DNA of 64,000 bases from Pelargonium tetragonum (GCA_036897445.1 JAYMTL010000016.1:62001-126000); one strand, 5' to 3'. Counted from the first letter of the stretch, positions 1 through 12,537 are shown. The notes: generated by a model from the sequence alone, not told the origin. A program made the numbers and translations.

Positions 1-3000
1 AGGGGCCTCGTTTTGGCAAATTTCTTTTGCTGAATATTTTACTATATTCAGTTTTGGTCTATCCTACTTCGCGAAATTAACGAAATGCTGATACCGAACG
101 TGGGTTTGAGTAATATTAAAGACTAAGATAAAGCGCTTTTGAGTATAATACAGGGAGGGGGCCCCTTTTTCAAAACTAGGGGTTAATTAAGAAATGGTTT
201 ATTTCCCTTTTAAAAGTTTTTAAGAGGAATCTGATTCGTTAAGTTTTTAGTAGTTTACTATTCCTATTTATAAAAAGGAGTGTAAATTTTTACTTAAAAT
301 TACGGCCAATCAAGGTTATTATTCGGTTGAAAGGTAGGTTTAATCAACAGCCTGATGTCAAAATTCATGTATATTTATAAGATAATAAAATCTTTATTGT
401 ACCTTCTCGAACTAATTTATCTCTTGAAATTGTATTCTTTTGATATGTCTCTATGCGCATACTACTTGGTTTTGTTATCATAAGGGCACCGAAAGGTTAA
501 AGATTATTTTGTCTATCTAATAGTATTTCCTAAAGTCCCGGACTAAATATTCTTTCCTTTAGAGGTGTAAGTATCAGAGAATGCAGAGAAGCTTTATAGA
601 AAATCCCATACGCAGCATCCGGGTTATAGTATCTCTTTAAGGCAATCCTTCTTGAATTATCCGGATTTACCAAGCTTCCCCGGAGTAGAAAACTTGGAAC
701 CGGTACTGGCTATAAAAAAGTTTCTATTTTCTTAAATCTATTATAGGTATATAATCCTTATACAAGGAATTCCTGGGCACATAAACCAAAAGTAGCCCTT
801 ACTGTATCGCACGGGATTAATACCCTTACTTTAATTACATATTTCTGTCTTAATTTGCTTGTTTAAATACACTGTGAATTCTATATTCTATCTTGCACAG
901 TCCTACAAATATAGCTGTAGCTAACTGTCTCTTGTAGTTTTCTTTAAAAAGCTCGGGATAAATCCCTTTCTAGTAAACCTAAAAACTTATCTAAGGTATC
1001 ACCTTTTACTATTGTACCCGGTGTGAGTTTAGCCTAAATTTAAGCAGGATGCCTTAATAAATGGATTTCCTGGAAAAAGCTCTATTTTCTTTTCAAGATA
1101 TGGATACTCCGCAGGTTCCTTTTTAGAAGTGAATTTAACATTGCAATTTCGAGAATAGACTTTCTGATTTTATTTAAAATACAGAATTGAGGGCTTTGTA
1201 GCTGATGCAATAGAAGAGCTTTTTATACGGATTCCTTTACCGAAGAATGTATCAATTATAATTCTAAAAATGCCTTGGATTTCTCAGTACAGAGCTGGAT
1301 CCCCTTAAAGTCCCTATTGAGAATATGTTCTTTTGTCCCTTTCAGGACTCCCGGGATTTACTTTTCATTTTGCGCAGTCTAAGGAGTCATAAAGCTCTTC
1401 TAATATTAACAGAATAAAATGAAAGGTCGAATTTTTAAGGCGTGTCTTGGATCTAACCCATAGAATATGTCTTAAGTTAGGAAACTGCAATTTTAAGAAA
1501 GAGTCTAAAAACTTCTCGTGGAGCATTTGCTAAGTTAAAAACAAAAAGAAATAATCAAGAGTAGGAAAAGAACGCTTGCTCTCTTCAAGTTTTGGTATTT
1601 ATATGTCGAATAATCCTTTAGTTATAAGCTCAAAACCCTTTACTTCTTAGTATGTTTGCTCTTGGACCTAGAAAGAGGGCCCTTTTTACTAACGGGAGCT
1701 CCATACGATTAAAATGACATATAAGGACTCACTTCAAAAATGAAGAAGGAGCGTGTTACTCCAAGTCATTTTGTTAAACTAACCCCAAGTAGTTAACACT
1801 TAAGAAATCCTTATATCTCTAAAAGTACATGCTGGCTAGGGGATTGCACTCCTTAATTTTATTGAGTCTCTCCAAGCAAAATAGAAAACCCTAAATACTT
1901 TATCGAAGAGAATATTGACGTATTATCCAAGAGGACAAAGGATATTACTAAAAAAGAATTCACAGGAATTTTTTAGTTTGTATTTACTGATAACCTATAT
2001 TTAAAAGCAAAAACCCGAAGTATGACCTTTTTCGTGCATTATAACAAGCTTTTGTACCGGGTTACTTCCTTTCTTAATTTTTAAGGCGGGTTTTCTTATA
2101 TATTATATAACTATTTTTTCGCGAGATTTCTAGCAAAAATAATTTGAATTTTACCAAGTTCTGAAAGGGTTTAGATCCAGTAAATTAGCGTAGGTCCCAT
2201 CAAGCATCTGTTTCACTTGCTATAACTAGTTACGAGAGCTTGCAATACAATAATAGGGCAATTCAGTTCTACTATAGCTCTACTAAGCGAATTCATTTTA
2301 CATAAAATATACCGGTAATTGGGTTCGTTTGAGCTTCAAAGCATTCTTTCCCGAATAAAGGATCCTGTACTAAACTCTTTCTAACTTTACTAAGGATTTA
2401 CCTTTAGTCAATTTTGTTAGAAATGCTAAAGAAAAGGAATCCTACAACCCTGAAAAAGGCGACCTTGTAATAGATTCTCTTTCAAAGGATAGGTCTAATA
2501 TGTACAATACTGTAAAAAAAGACCACTTTTTATAGTAGCAATCCTAATTCTTTATATACCCTAGTTAAGCTAATCGAATAAAAATACAATTATGAATCTA
2601 AAGTAAGAAGCCCTTTTGAGAAAATTCTCCGTAAGCTATTACTTGTTCTTGAAAGTATAAACCCAGCCCTTCAATATTTTAGTATTCTATCATTCTATCT
2701 TGAAGCGCTCTTTAGATATCCTAAAAAGCCACTACTATAAATATAAAGGGATCTCCTTTATAAAATTTTTCTGCAGGGAATTCCTAGTATTTCTATTTAC
2801 TTTTTTTAGGTGCTAAATATGCGCAAAGCGTGGTACTTACTTGACTGTATATAATCAATTATAAAGTCCACCTATTTACCGGAAATGGAATTGTTATAAA
2901 AATAGGGCTCAAATAATATTATATGGGGTGCAAAAGCAAGGTCTTCTGAGCAGTTCGCTTGTTGCATTTCTTTATATTAAAATCGGCTTAACCTTATTAA

Positions 3001-5900
3001 GGTACGGGAAACAGGGGTCAAATAACGGGCCTTGTGCTCTGGATGCGGGGTTTACCTTTTCTGTTTACAGCATTAAGTTATAAAGCTAATAGGCCAGGAA
3101 TACCTACTCGTTTTTGTAACAACTTATATTAAAGTCAAAGAGGCGCAGGGTCGCTTTAATAGCAAGGTTAGAGTATGCAAAAAAAAGTCTAGGCTTTTAT
3201 AGGGTAGGTTACAGCTTAAGTCAAAAATTTTGGTTCAGTCTTCGCAATAGTAGGGTATGCCCGTATTGTAAAGTTTTTGAATATCTGGGTTCTTTTGCCC
3301 AAGCACAAGAATTTGTCAGCTAGCCGTAAAAGAAGAGTCTTGGAATAAGACGTTGTTACAAACTGGACCCGTTTATTTATCTCAGATCCAACCCAAACGT
3401 AGTTAATTTAAGTTAGGACGGACCAGCGCTCTCTTGAAACAAGAGAGCCTTTTTAAATATAATACTCCTAAAGCATAGTAAAAACCTGTTCTGATCCTTA
3501 AGATTCCTAGCAGGATGGATGTATCTTGTGGGCATAAGCAGGAGACTTGGAGGCTTTGAGCACAGTTCTTATCTTTGGAACTAGTTCCGGCCTCAGGCGC
3601 TATAAAAATCAAAGTAATTGGACTTCGTTAGGGATTATAAAGAAAGTTCGCGAGTATCCCTCTATAAAGGAGCTCCTATACCCGAAGCAAATACTTTACT
3701 TATTATACGGCCACACTTAAGGATCTTTTAAGGGACTTGTAGTTATACAAGAATCCCTTCTCTATTAGATACACAAGAATTCCAGAGGATATACTATATA
3801 ATATAAAGCACCTCCCCTATACATTCGTAGAAAAGTTAACACTAAACAAAAGGCGTTCTACTAAATTAAGGGAACCGCCCAAGGAGGGAAGAGTGTGACT
3901 TATAATAATTAAAAGGTAGAATATAATAAATAATAGGTAAATAAAGCAGGATACTGGACCTGCCTCTCACAATCATTGCTGAAAGGAATCATACTCATAT
4001 GGGACAACCTCTCTTGGTAGGTAGAGGGTGTCTGTAAATTTCCAGTAACACCCATAGAGATATCCAAGTCAAACTTATACCTAAGGCACCGCATGGAGGA
4101 ATTCCAATATCACAAGCTTTTTTGAAATTTTCCTATTTTTCTAGACCTCCTTACTTATACCTTATACTAGGGTTACAGAAATATTTAGCAACTCTGTAAT
4201 TCTACTGTTTATAATATTGTGTGTTCTAGTTACAAAAAGTTCAAATTTTATTGAGTATTAGTTATCTGAAGTAGGAAGTTTTTACTGATGAAAATCTTTT
4301 GTCTATAGACACTCAAAATTGTTGCTTAACGAAAGCGAAAATATATAAATAACCCGAGGTTTGCTATAGGAATATTCTTGTCGTAATTAAACGACTTTTC
4401 CAAAAATCAACACGTGTTACACAAAGGTTTATAATGGCACCTATTTGAATTGGGAATACCCCTCTGTAAAAGGAGCTTCATCTATTTGCATTATAATACT
4501 TAGCAGTAAAGTTCTAAGGCAATTGTGGGAGCCGAATATCCTACTAAAAAGAAAATTTCTGAAGCTCAGATTAATTATACCTGACTTTCTCTATTGTATT
4601 GTGAGATAGAGAGTTTAAAAGTATATTCCTCTAAAATCTAATTCTTGTTTATACCCCTTCTTCACCCAAGTCTTGTAGGAGACTACTAGGATTTCTTTAA
4701 GTATTTTTGTTTCAATAATGTTTTATTCATTTTATTACAAGAATGCAAGAATTCTGAAAAGTATGACCGGAATCGTTGGTTTTATCTAAGTGATTTTCTT
4801 GTACAAAGATAATCTTTTGAAAGCTAATATAAAAAAGACTTGTTGCTTTAATTAAAAGAATTAAAAGTTTATAATTTAATTAGTCACGGAAGAACTATTC
4901 TTTATTGAATAAGAGAATAAGAGGCTTTATGAGCGGCTAGACTTCAGTAAAAAGTAAAGTGTGAGGTATGTCGTCCTACAGAATCCTTTAGTAAAGTAAC
5001 TTGTGGAAACTTGATCGGTACACACCTGTAAGATACTTATAACTTATCTAATAACAAATTTCCCTTTCTTTGTAATTTCTCAAAAATAAGTAATTAGGAT
5101 ACTAGGACGTCGAGTTACCTGTTTAAAAAGCAAAAAAAGGGTGGGATAAAGCTTTTTTTGCTATTCCGGTCGTTAGAAATTGGCTGTTTTTCTATTTATA
5201 GCCTTACGCAGCAACTCCCTTTTTGTACTAATAGCTATAGCCCAGTTAATTTGACCGGCATGTGTACTTGTCTAAAAGTCAAAGTATTTAAAGTGCTACT
5301 CACAAGGGGTTGGAAATCTACTACTTTGTTCTCAGCAGCCTAATTCACCTAATATAAAAGGATCCTTCTAAGAAAATAATATCTAAATTTTTTACGTATC
5401 ATTCCCCGGATTTACTAAACCCCAGAGACTTTTAATTTGAAATTAATTATAGTAAACTTGATCAAATTGGACTAAAAAAAGACCCTAAAAATCAAGCTCT
5501 AGTTAATCTCTAACATATCTCGAAATTACCCCAGTATAGTTTAGCAGGGAACATTCATTCTATTATTTCCAGGGGTACTTGTAAGATAGTACTTTTTTGA
5601 CTAAAAAATAACAGTGCAGGTAGCAGAGCTTTTTTTATGTAATCTTTATATAAGCGAAGCTTCCCTACTTGTTTAGATTTAAAATTGGTTAGCCATTAGG
5701 CGAGTTAGCGAATGCCCTTTTTATTGTGTCCTTTTATAGGTTCTCGTTATTCCGCCGCGGCTACATATATATTTACTATCCTAGAAGTTTTTCAACAGAA
5801 CCTTGGTGTTTAAAAGTGTATATAAAGTAGCAGTACTTTTGATAGTTGTCTTAGTCTATCAGAAATCCTACATAACATTATACTGACATTACATTACAAA
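1..5900. other. gene-empty AT-rich background
   Basis: No reading frame here exceeds about 70 codons and none resembles a known protein. The longest minus-strand stretches (3403-3612, 3909-4094) use mixed codons, lack a ribosome-binding or promoter context and are as long as chance allows. What can be seen are short G+C-rich palindromes embedded in A/T runs: GGGGCCCC at 158-165, AGGAATTCCT at 765-774, AGGAGCTCCT at 3668-3677 and AAGGATCCTT at 5358-5367. One copy of a 31-base dispersed repeat lies at 1502-1532. Purine runs followed by pyrimidine runs recur throughout. I see no transposon ends, tandem arrays or RNA genes. Confidence 0.6.
1502..1532 (+). repeat. 31-bp dispersed repeat, copy 1
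   Basis: This stretch matches 27753-27783 at 27 of 31 positions. Both copies share the ends AGTCTAAAAAC and GGAGCATTTGCTA. All four mismatches are transitions (three T/C and one G/A), clustered in the middle. Transition-only divergence is expected if the two copies descend from one repeat that decayed by cytosine deamination. The shared part is too short to name a family, and no wider similarity was visible by eye. Confidence 0.55.
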
Positions 5901-6180
5901 TAAGATCTCGTTTATTTGTAATGCTTGAAAACGCCTACCAACCCTTCAAACTTCGTAAGAGTTAAGCGCATCGATTTCGCAGAACTTCTACAGAATTGTA
6001 CTATGTCAATTGCTTTGGTATATTTATTTCTTTTTGCTAAACTCCGGTGGGAGAGGTACCCTTTTAGTAATAGAAGCAAAGCCTCGTTTCTCACATCTGT
6101 TCCCGCTAAGAGAAGACTAAATATGTGTGATTTCAACTGCTGCTCTAACCTAAAGCGTACTTATGTATTTAGTTAAAAAA
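5901..6180. other. stretch open on both strands, no recognised product
   Basis: Two opposed frames stay open across the same DNA: 5925-6176 on plus (83 codons) and 5912-6136 on minus (74 codons). Neither translation resembles a family I know. The plus reading is rich in K, R, S and F with no membrane segment or motif. Opposed open frames over the same bases usually mean locally stop-poor DNA rather than two genes. It could be a less decayed scrap of an old coding sequence. I would not annotate a gene here. Confidence 0.2.
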
Positions 6181-6425
6181 GTATAACTCTGATTCTTCTA
6201 ACCGAGGTATAAGAAGCTCTATCGTTGATCGGATTTCCTTAATTATTGAATGAAGTGAGTACTATAAGGATATTTGACAAGTATAACTTTAACTAGATGC
6301 GCAATCTATATGCCAACCCTTTTATCAAGAGTAAAATACTAAGGGATAGCATCCACTTTTAATTCTTTTGTATTCAAGGAAAGGAGCAATTTAAAAATTC
6401 CTTTCTATTCTATAAAAACTACTAA

Positions 6426-6641
6426 GTGCACTTTTTAGGTTTTAGGTCTAGAATGGTAAGACCTTATGTACAACTTTCTCTATATAGTAGAAACACTTTT
6501 AGGACGCGGTTTATAGCAATTACAGTAAATAAATTAAGTCTCTCTTTCTTATTTCGAGATACCCGGTTACGGGCAACCCTTTCCTTAGAGCTAACAAAGT
6601 ACGGGTCAAGAAATCGAGCTTTCTCCGCTTACAGCAGTTGA
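6426..6641 (+). other. open stretch (71 codons) sharing LRATLSL with 43279-43494
   Basis: The frame begins with a TTG-type start and gives a basic, serine- and arginine-rich peptide without a recognised domain. Residues 48-54 read LRATLSL (6567-6587). The same seven residues occur in the open stretch at 43279-43494, where six of 21 nucleotides differ and every difference is synonymous. That pattern is what two diverged copies of a real coding segment would show. The flanking residues do not match, and one seven-residue match can arise by chance among many readings. Product unknown; probably not a functional gene. Confidence 0.15.
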
Positions 6642-9009
6642 CATAAGTAAAAGCCTTAGGTCAGTTCAGTATTTTTAAAATCTCATTTTCTATTAGAATA
6701 TCGTGTAGTACTTTTTCGGCATAGGCGAGTAAGATCCAGGTATTTTCTAAAGATACAGGGACAAAAATCTGCACTATACTATTCCGATCTCGCAGGCATA
6801 TAAAACTTTGTCTCAAAAGCGGAAGTCTGATAAGGTACAGGGATGCTTCTTATTTATGGTAAAGAAAAAGTGAAATAGAGAGGGAATAAATTGTACCAAA
6901 TAACTTAGAATAGCGCAGCTAATCCTCAACTAGGATTTTGCATGTTTTCACCCCCGTCAGTACTCCCAGTCTTGAGGATAAAAAAAGAAACGTAAATTTC
7001 CACGACTTCTTTGCTTCCTTATTTTATATACTATACGAGCTTCTCTAGCAAAGAAAGATATATTAGTTCCAATAGGTTTTAGTTTTATAGTATCTCCTAA
7101 TCAGGTAATGCGATTGGCCGCATCTTTTAAGCATATTTCTTAGCTATAGAGTTTAAAGAATCCGTAATTGCTTACTTTCAAGATCTTTAAACACAGTCAT
7201 TTTTATAAGCCTTCACTTGTTACCGGCAAGAGGGCTGCCCGATTAAGAGGACTAAAGGGACTCTTGAAAAGTCAAAGTGTAATTTCTCTGAGCTTATAAA
7301 AGTGTATAGGGACGTATAAAAAAAGAAACTTCACGAGCTTAGAATTTTATGCTATATAATCTTATATACGGAACTCCTTATTAATTTAAAAAGGTTTTAA
7401 GAAATATTCATGAAAAGGTAAAATAAAAAGTAGCTCTCAAAAATTTAAGAAAGTTTTATCTCTGTTCCATTACAAGAATATATAATGAGAACTAAACGTA
7501 GATTTAACCCTCCTAGTATATCTCGGACTAGCCGAAATCCTGTAGTAACTTATCCAGATTAAGATTTCCTCTCTTTAAAAGAAAGCCCTTTTCTAAGACA
7601 CCTGTTCCCTTTCGAAGATACAAAACTTAGGATAATCAAACACTAAAATGAAATTATAGGACACCCCCGTTATAGAGAGGAGCAGAGATCCCTATTTTCA
7701 AGTCATAGAGGTTTTGTACAATGTTATTGAATGCCCACAAAATTTTCACTAATGGTGTGGGGTTCTTTACAGCAAAGTCTTTATTAATTAAAAATTACGA
7801 TATATTAAATATAAGATTAAAAGTTAATAATTCTTCATGTATCAGATATAGGAACAGAGAGTCTCTAAGAGTGGGAATTGCCGACCAGAGTTAATACTTA
7901 AACAAAAATAAGGGTTTCTATTTACTAGAATTTATCGGGCTTAAGATAGATCTAGGGTAGGGAGGTCTCTCTACAAATTCAAATGAGTTGGGAAATTGAC
8001 TTTATAGTACTTAATGAAACGGATTTTTCATAACTATGCTCTCTAATCTTTTATTAATCAATAAGGAATCTCTTAGATCGAGCGGAGCGCTCTACTAGAA
8101 CTAGAATACTTTGTAAAAAAGAAAAACCAAAAATAAAGGATTGATTATATCTAGACCTTTTATTACGGATTTCAATTTGCTTTATACTCGCCCGCAAAGC
8201 AAAAAAGTAAGGGCAACCCGAAACTCCTCTTAGGAGCTCGGATCACGCTCTGTGACCAAAGGAGATCCACTTCCCTCCTTGGATGACTACAGAAGTCTAT
8301 GGGATATGCTATGAATAGTTGACTAAATAAAAAGGTAGAAGAAATGGGGCTCTTTAAATTGAAATTAAGAAAATTTTAACAGTAACCTACCCGTATAGAG
8401 GATTAACACGTTTAAGTAGCCCCTACCCGACAGCTATAAAATTTTATTTTACTGATGAACCACTCCTTTAATTCCCATGGGTAAACAAAGGGGGGATTCT
8501 CGGTTAAAGAAGGGACCCACTAAGGATAAAAATTTATTGATCTATCCCAACTAGAGTAGCTTTAGCTTTTAACAAGAGCACAAAATATCTCAAACCAAAT
8601 TAACTCCAAGTAATATTAAAGACTTTCTATACAATACAAAAAAGGGGCCCCTCATTAAAATCTTTTTGAAAAGTTAAAGCTAATAAATCCATAAAATAAA
8701 GGTTGCTTTAGTTATAGAATTCCTTTTCCAAATTCTGGATTAACGGCTAGTACTTTATCTTGTAAAACCTAGTAAGGGAGAACTCAAATCTAGGAAAAAC
8801 CCCTTTTACCTAAAAAAAGAATACTTACTTTAACCAAGCATCCTTTTACTCTTAACCTATACCACTAAAGCTAGAAACGAAGGAGTACTACTCTTAAGGA
8901 ACGTAAAAATTTATAACTAGTTTACTATTCTGCAAAAAGCCTCGAGCATATATTACTACAAACAAAGAGGAGATCCGCTCTATAAAACAAACCGAAACTT
9001 CAAAAGCTA

Positions 9010-9032
9010 GTAAAATAGATTTTCTATTTTAC
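9010..9032. repeat. perfect 10-bp inverted repeat with 3-nt loop
   Basis: GTAAAATAGA at 9010-9019 is the exact reverse complement of TCTATTTTAC at 9023-9032, separated by TTT. The stem is A/T-rich and lacks a following T-tract, so it is not a convincing terminator. Its role is unknown. It may be replication-born palindromic DNA or a decayed element end. Confidence 0.7.
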
Positions 9033-9082
9033 GTGCCTAAGACTATAGCAGGTGCCTTATAACTACAAGGCCATAGGGTTTC

Positions 9083-9102
9083 TTTTATCAAGTTTTATCA
9101 AG
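9083..9102 (+). repeat. tandem duplication of a 10-mer
   Basis: TTTTATCAAG occurs twice head to tail. This is most simply a slippage duplication. It is one of several 8-11 bp doublets in the window (see 19828, 29476, 33172, 45450). Confidence 0.7.
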
Positions 9103-9420
9103 GGTTTATTCTAAAGGTACCTAGCCGGCTTTACTTTCTTTACTTTCAAGTAAACGTAACAGTAAAATACGAAGTTAGTAACTCTTGCTATCTAAAGTAA
9201 AGGAGACCCCTGTTAGGCTATTTTCTGAGAGATGATTAAGGGTATAAACTTTTATGAGTGATACATTTTAGAGTGGGGTATAAAAGAAAAAGTTACCGGA
9301 TCCTACTGAGTATCCTGGGAAGTTTTACAGATAATTGTATGAATTCATAGACATTTTGCTTTCAGAAAAAAGTAACTGTCTTCCCTCGTCGATTTTCTTT
9401 CTTAGTTTCTTATTTAAATA

Positions 9421-9482
9421 AGGCAACTCCTGGACTTGAACCCCTATCACTAATGGCAGAATTTCCTTTAACTTCGTTACCT
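9421..9482 (-). pseudogene. tRNA-like remnant with a paired acceptor-like stem
   Basis: Read on the minus strand, the first seven bases AGGTAAC pair with the last seven GTTGCCT at all seven positions, counting one G-T wobble. A B-box/T-loop motif GGTTCAAGTCC lies 9 bases before the 3' end (9432-9442 on plus). The D region AGTT..AATT can form four pairs. The anticodon arm and T stem pair poorly and the whole is only 62 nt, against about 73 for a normal tRNA. I read it as a decayed tRNA or tRNA-derived repeat. No amino-acid identity can be assigned. The 5' half also occurs alone as a dispersed repeat. Confidence 0.35.
9461..9482 (-). repeat. dispersed short repeat 'AGGTAACGAAGTTAAAGG', copy 1
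   Basis: On plus this reads TTTAACTTCGTTACCT with a T/C-rich lead. Near-identical copies lie at 35425-35447, 36441-36464 and 38847-38866, with a looser one at 21653-21672. This copy sits in the 5' half of the tRNA-like remnant; the others lack the 3' half. All five have the same orientation. A shared core of about 16 bases at four or five sites is far more than chance predicts. It could be a truncated tRNA-derived short interspersed element or a conserved binding site. Confidence 0.6.
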
Positions 9483-12480
9483 TGGGACTTTATAAGGTAT
9501 AAAATTCCCTGGAAAATGAGAGCTATACCACTTTTTTCTATCCATTAGTACACCAAAAAGCCTAACGCTTGAAAATAAACCCCCCAAAAACAAGTATGGG
9601 AGTCCCTATAATATGCTTTCGCCGGATAACTCTTACCTTTAGTATAATTGCAGCTGTATAAGTAAGGGATCCAACTAGGACTTCCTCAATCTTACAGGAT
9701 TCTTAGAATAGGATATCTCAAAAGAGGGTAGAACTATATAAAAATGACCACAGGGTTACCTTAACTACAAGACTCCTTAAAAAGCTTACCAGCACTACTT
9801 CTAAATGGCAATATACATTCTTTTTATCCAGAGGCAGAACTTTTACAAGATAGTTTATATATATCAAACTCCAGCGGAGTTACTAAGATTTAAAACCCTT
9901 CTATGTATCGCTTCGGGGAACCTTGCAAAGTGTTATAACTTCTAAAAAATGCCTAAGCAAATTGGATATACTAAACTTCTAGATCTAGCCCAAAAAGGGA
10001 CTTCAGTCCTAGACTTATAGCTCGCAATTTACCGTCGAAGTTGTAAAATCCGGGAATTCCTTATCAAAAAGGAGTAGTTATACCGCGGAGCCTAATACCC
10101 TTTTTGTAATGCCCCTAGCTTGTTTATACACACTATATCTGTATTTTCACTGCATATACTTGTTTTTGTTCAAAAAAGAGATCCTATATATACTTATGTT
10201 TTCAAGCATTTATTATTATACTTCTCGCTTAACAATTCTGGAGTGTAGAATCAAAAAGTTTACTAGAATTAGGATTCCTTGGAAGTCTTTAGGTATTAAG
10301 AAATTTCTTGCAAAAGAAAAGAGAGTTTCTAGCTTAAAAACTGAATTACAACAAGGAATAAGCCCCCAGTCCGCAGCATTACAAATGTCTTTTTTTGGAT
10401 AGAAAGCTAAAAAAAGTTTTTTAAAGGATTTTGAGTAGGTCGAATCCAGATAAAAAAATAAAGAAGTATTCCTAGGTTTGGCACCGTCTCGCGAATCAAC
10501 AATTTCAGAACCTTTGTAAGAACCCCACGTTCTCTATGAAGATATATTACCAACTCCCGACTCCTCGTTTTCTACACACACGTTCCAGAATGAAATACCT
10601 TAAAGCGGTAACCTTTAATTAGTAAAAGTAACGGTTCAACTTTCCTTTACCTCCCCCCAAAATTGTGAACTTAAAGATTCTTGTTAAGCTCCAAGTGTGG
10701 TCTCTCTATCCTATTAAATACAAGGAAATCCATACTCTACCTTTTCCCTGATAATAAATAAGAAAGCAAATTTTGACTACGAGAAAATGGAGAAGACCCA
10801 ATTTGCTTATAGGATCGGTCTCGGATTCCATCAAAAGTAGGTAATATGTATATATTTCGGAAAATGAATAAAAAGACTCAAAAAAGCAGAAAAGGTACCC
10901 TTGATTGATATTATAACACGTGAGGTACAAAACTAAAAACCAGGGGATGCAAATCACTTAGATAGAATAAATAAAAATCCGGCCCTAATTTTACAAGCAC
11001 TCCCTAAGTCTTATTTCGTAGGTAGCTTAAAGAGTTTTTTTTTACACGGCTCTTAAACCGAGATTTCGGTAAGTGACCTAGAACTTTAGTAATTGTTAAA
11101 TTAAAAAAAAAATGAATTTGCACGTATGGTAATAGGTTCAAGTCGACAAATCTTCATATCCACAGTCGAAGTCTAAGTTTTTCTGTTAGTTTATTCTGTG
11201 GCCTATATTAAATATTTAAATTTTGTGGAATCCTTTAGTTCGTAAAGAGTATAGTCTGGTTCGATAGGGTTTTATCTGCCCATGATGAAAAGGGATGGTA
11301 CTATTTCAATAGATTAACGGTTGTTAATTGCTGAATATAGAAAGGAGTCTTACTCTTATAGCATCTATCTAAAAAAACCCTTCCTAAATTTTTTAATGGA
11401 AACGCTGTTATTATAAAGTGCCCCTTAGTGCAAACAGAGTATCTCCCGTAAAAACCGAACCTTAAAGAGTAGCCCTTGGATTAGTAACGGGTATACAAGG
11501 TCTTTTGGCTGTTTTATTAGCGGACTGTCACGGACCTTTTTCTAGGTAAAATCTTTCTTAATCAGGAACCCTATACTTCTTTTGTTGGGTTTTAGACAAC
11601 CCTTTTGGATGGAAGTTTCCCTATATACCCATAATAGAGTTCCCTCTATTTTGTATCTTTTTTGACTTAATCGGTGCCACCACTTAGTGTATTTTATTTA
11701 ATAGGTACCTTGTCTTTTTATTATCATGTAAATTCTAATCCTCCTGAGGTAGACCCTCGTTTCTAATATATCTAAATATAGCAGAATCCTAGGACAAAAC
11801 AAAAGCTAAAGATACAAAAGCATTAGGCAGTAAAATTTTTCTAATGTGTAGTCTGCTTCCTTTGACCTATTCGTCTACTGTACCGGTAAAAAAGATCCAG
11901 TTACATAAAGTGCTTTTTATATGCAGCGATCCTGTCAGTTTTCCCTGAGCCGAGTCTGATAGTTTCCTCTTTTACCTGCTTACGGGTATCTTGGGAGTAA
12001 ACTTGATTCTTTTGATACCGTGGATTTTCTCCTTATTTCTGCAGTAACTAATCTACTAGGGTCTTTCTAGTACTCTTTATTAAGCCTCCTCTTTGTAATT
12101 ATGGACTAATTTCCTTACTTACGAAGACACTCACACAAGTACAAGCTATTGGTAACCCTCGACAACAAAAATATACTAGAGTTGCACTTTTTTTATTCCT
12201 GTATTAACAGGCTAATGACAGGACTCTTTAATAAATGGAGAATGAAATCATTTATATAGAAATTTTGACCTCTCGAGCTAGAAAAAGTTTATTGTACTAT
12301 ACTGCTGAAGTATTTTAAAGGGCTTTTGAGGATACACCTTTGTATATTAGTTTACTGGATTTAGAAAAACTTTCAATTACTGAATATGGATAGGGGAAAC
12401 CCTGTACAAAAAAATGAAATGACTCTAAGCTGCAGTTAAAGGGAATAAAATGCAGCAACTAAACTAAAAGATTCCATATT
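9483..12480. other. gene-empty background
   Basis: It holds the window's longest frame (10109-10402, described separately) and a minus-strand stretch of 83 codons at 10706-10957 rich in Y, F and L, which I judge to be chance. A near-B-box GGTTCAAGTCG lies at 11135-11145 without a supporting clover-leaf. GTACAAAAAAATGAAA at 12404-12419 recurs exactly at 31165-31180. No domains, promoters or element ends were recognised. Confidence 0.5.
10109..10402 (+). other. longest open frame of the window (97 codons), probably not a gene
   Basis: The translation starts hydrophobic and aromatic (residues 1-40, rich in L, Y, F and I), which could pass for a membrane segment. It then becomes lysine- and arginine-rich (residues 47-80). 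I recognise no family. A run of this length is about what a random 64 kb sequence of this composition gives as its maximum, and the A/T-driven residue usage fits translated non-coding DNA. If it were real it would be a small membrane-anchored basic protein, but nothing nearby supports expression. Confidence 0.1.
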
Positions 12481-12490
12481 CTCTATTAGA

Positions 12491-12506
12491 CTTCTGAAGC
12501 TGCTCC
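12491..12506 (+). repeat. 16-bp exact repeat, copy 1
   Basis: CTTCTGAAGCTGCTCC occurs here and at 52573-52588, same orientation. The word is G+C-richer than its surroundings and contains the near-palindrome CTTCTGAAG. The flanks do not match beyond it. Chance alone would rarely give an exact 16-mer pair in 64 kb. Confidence 0.55.
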
Positions 12507-12518
12507 ATCCAGACTGGG

Positions 12519-12537
12519 ACCCCAGGAATACTGGGGT
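12519..12537. repeat. G+C-rich hairpin
   Basis: ACCCCAG (12519-12525) pairs perfectly with CTGGGGT (12531-12537) around the 5-nt loop GAATA, and is followed by TTTG. The stem is the most G+C-rich one I found. The form recalls a bacterial-type terminator, but the T tract is too short (four with the stem's last T) and there is no gene upstream. It lies 13 bases after the 16-bp repeat at 12491. Confidence 0.6.

Larger units (their letters stand above)
6661..9420. other. gene-empty background with a C-rich skew block
   Basis: No frame longer than 60 codons occurs. The part from about 8521 to 9000 is strand-asymmetric: spot lines show C well above G (for example 12 C and 2 G at 8581-8640) and CA far above TG. 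AGGGGCCCCT, a perfect 10-bp palindrome, lies at 8643-8652. The end of the stretch carries a hairpin (9010-9032) and a tandem decamer (9083-9102). Nothing else stands out. Confidence 0.55.

Noticed and set aside
5018-5035. GGTACACACCTGTAAG, recalling the 3' end of small-subunit rRNA
   Set aside because: Only the ACACAC part fits. The decoding-site sequence that should follow is absent.
10706-10957. 83-codon minus-strand frame rich in Y, F and L
   Set aside because: Looks like a membrane peptide only because translated AT-rich DNA gives such residues. No start context or family.
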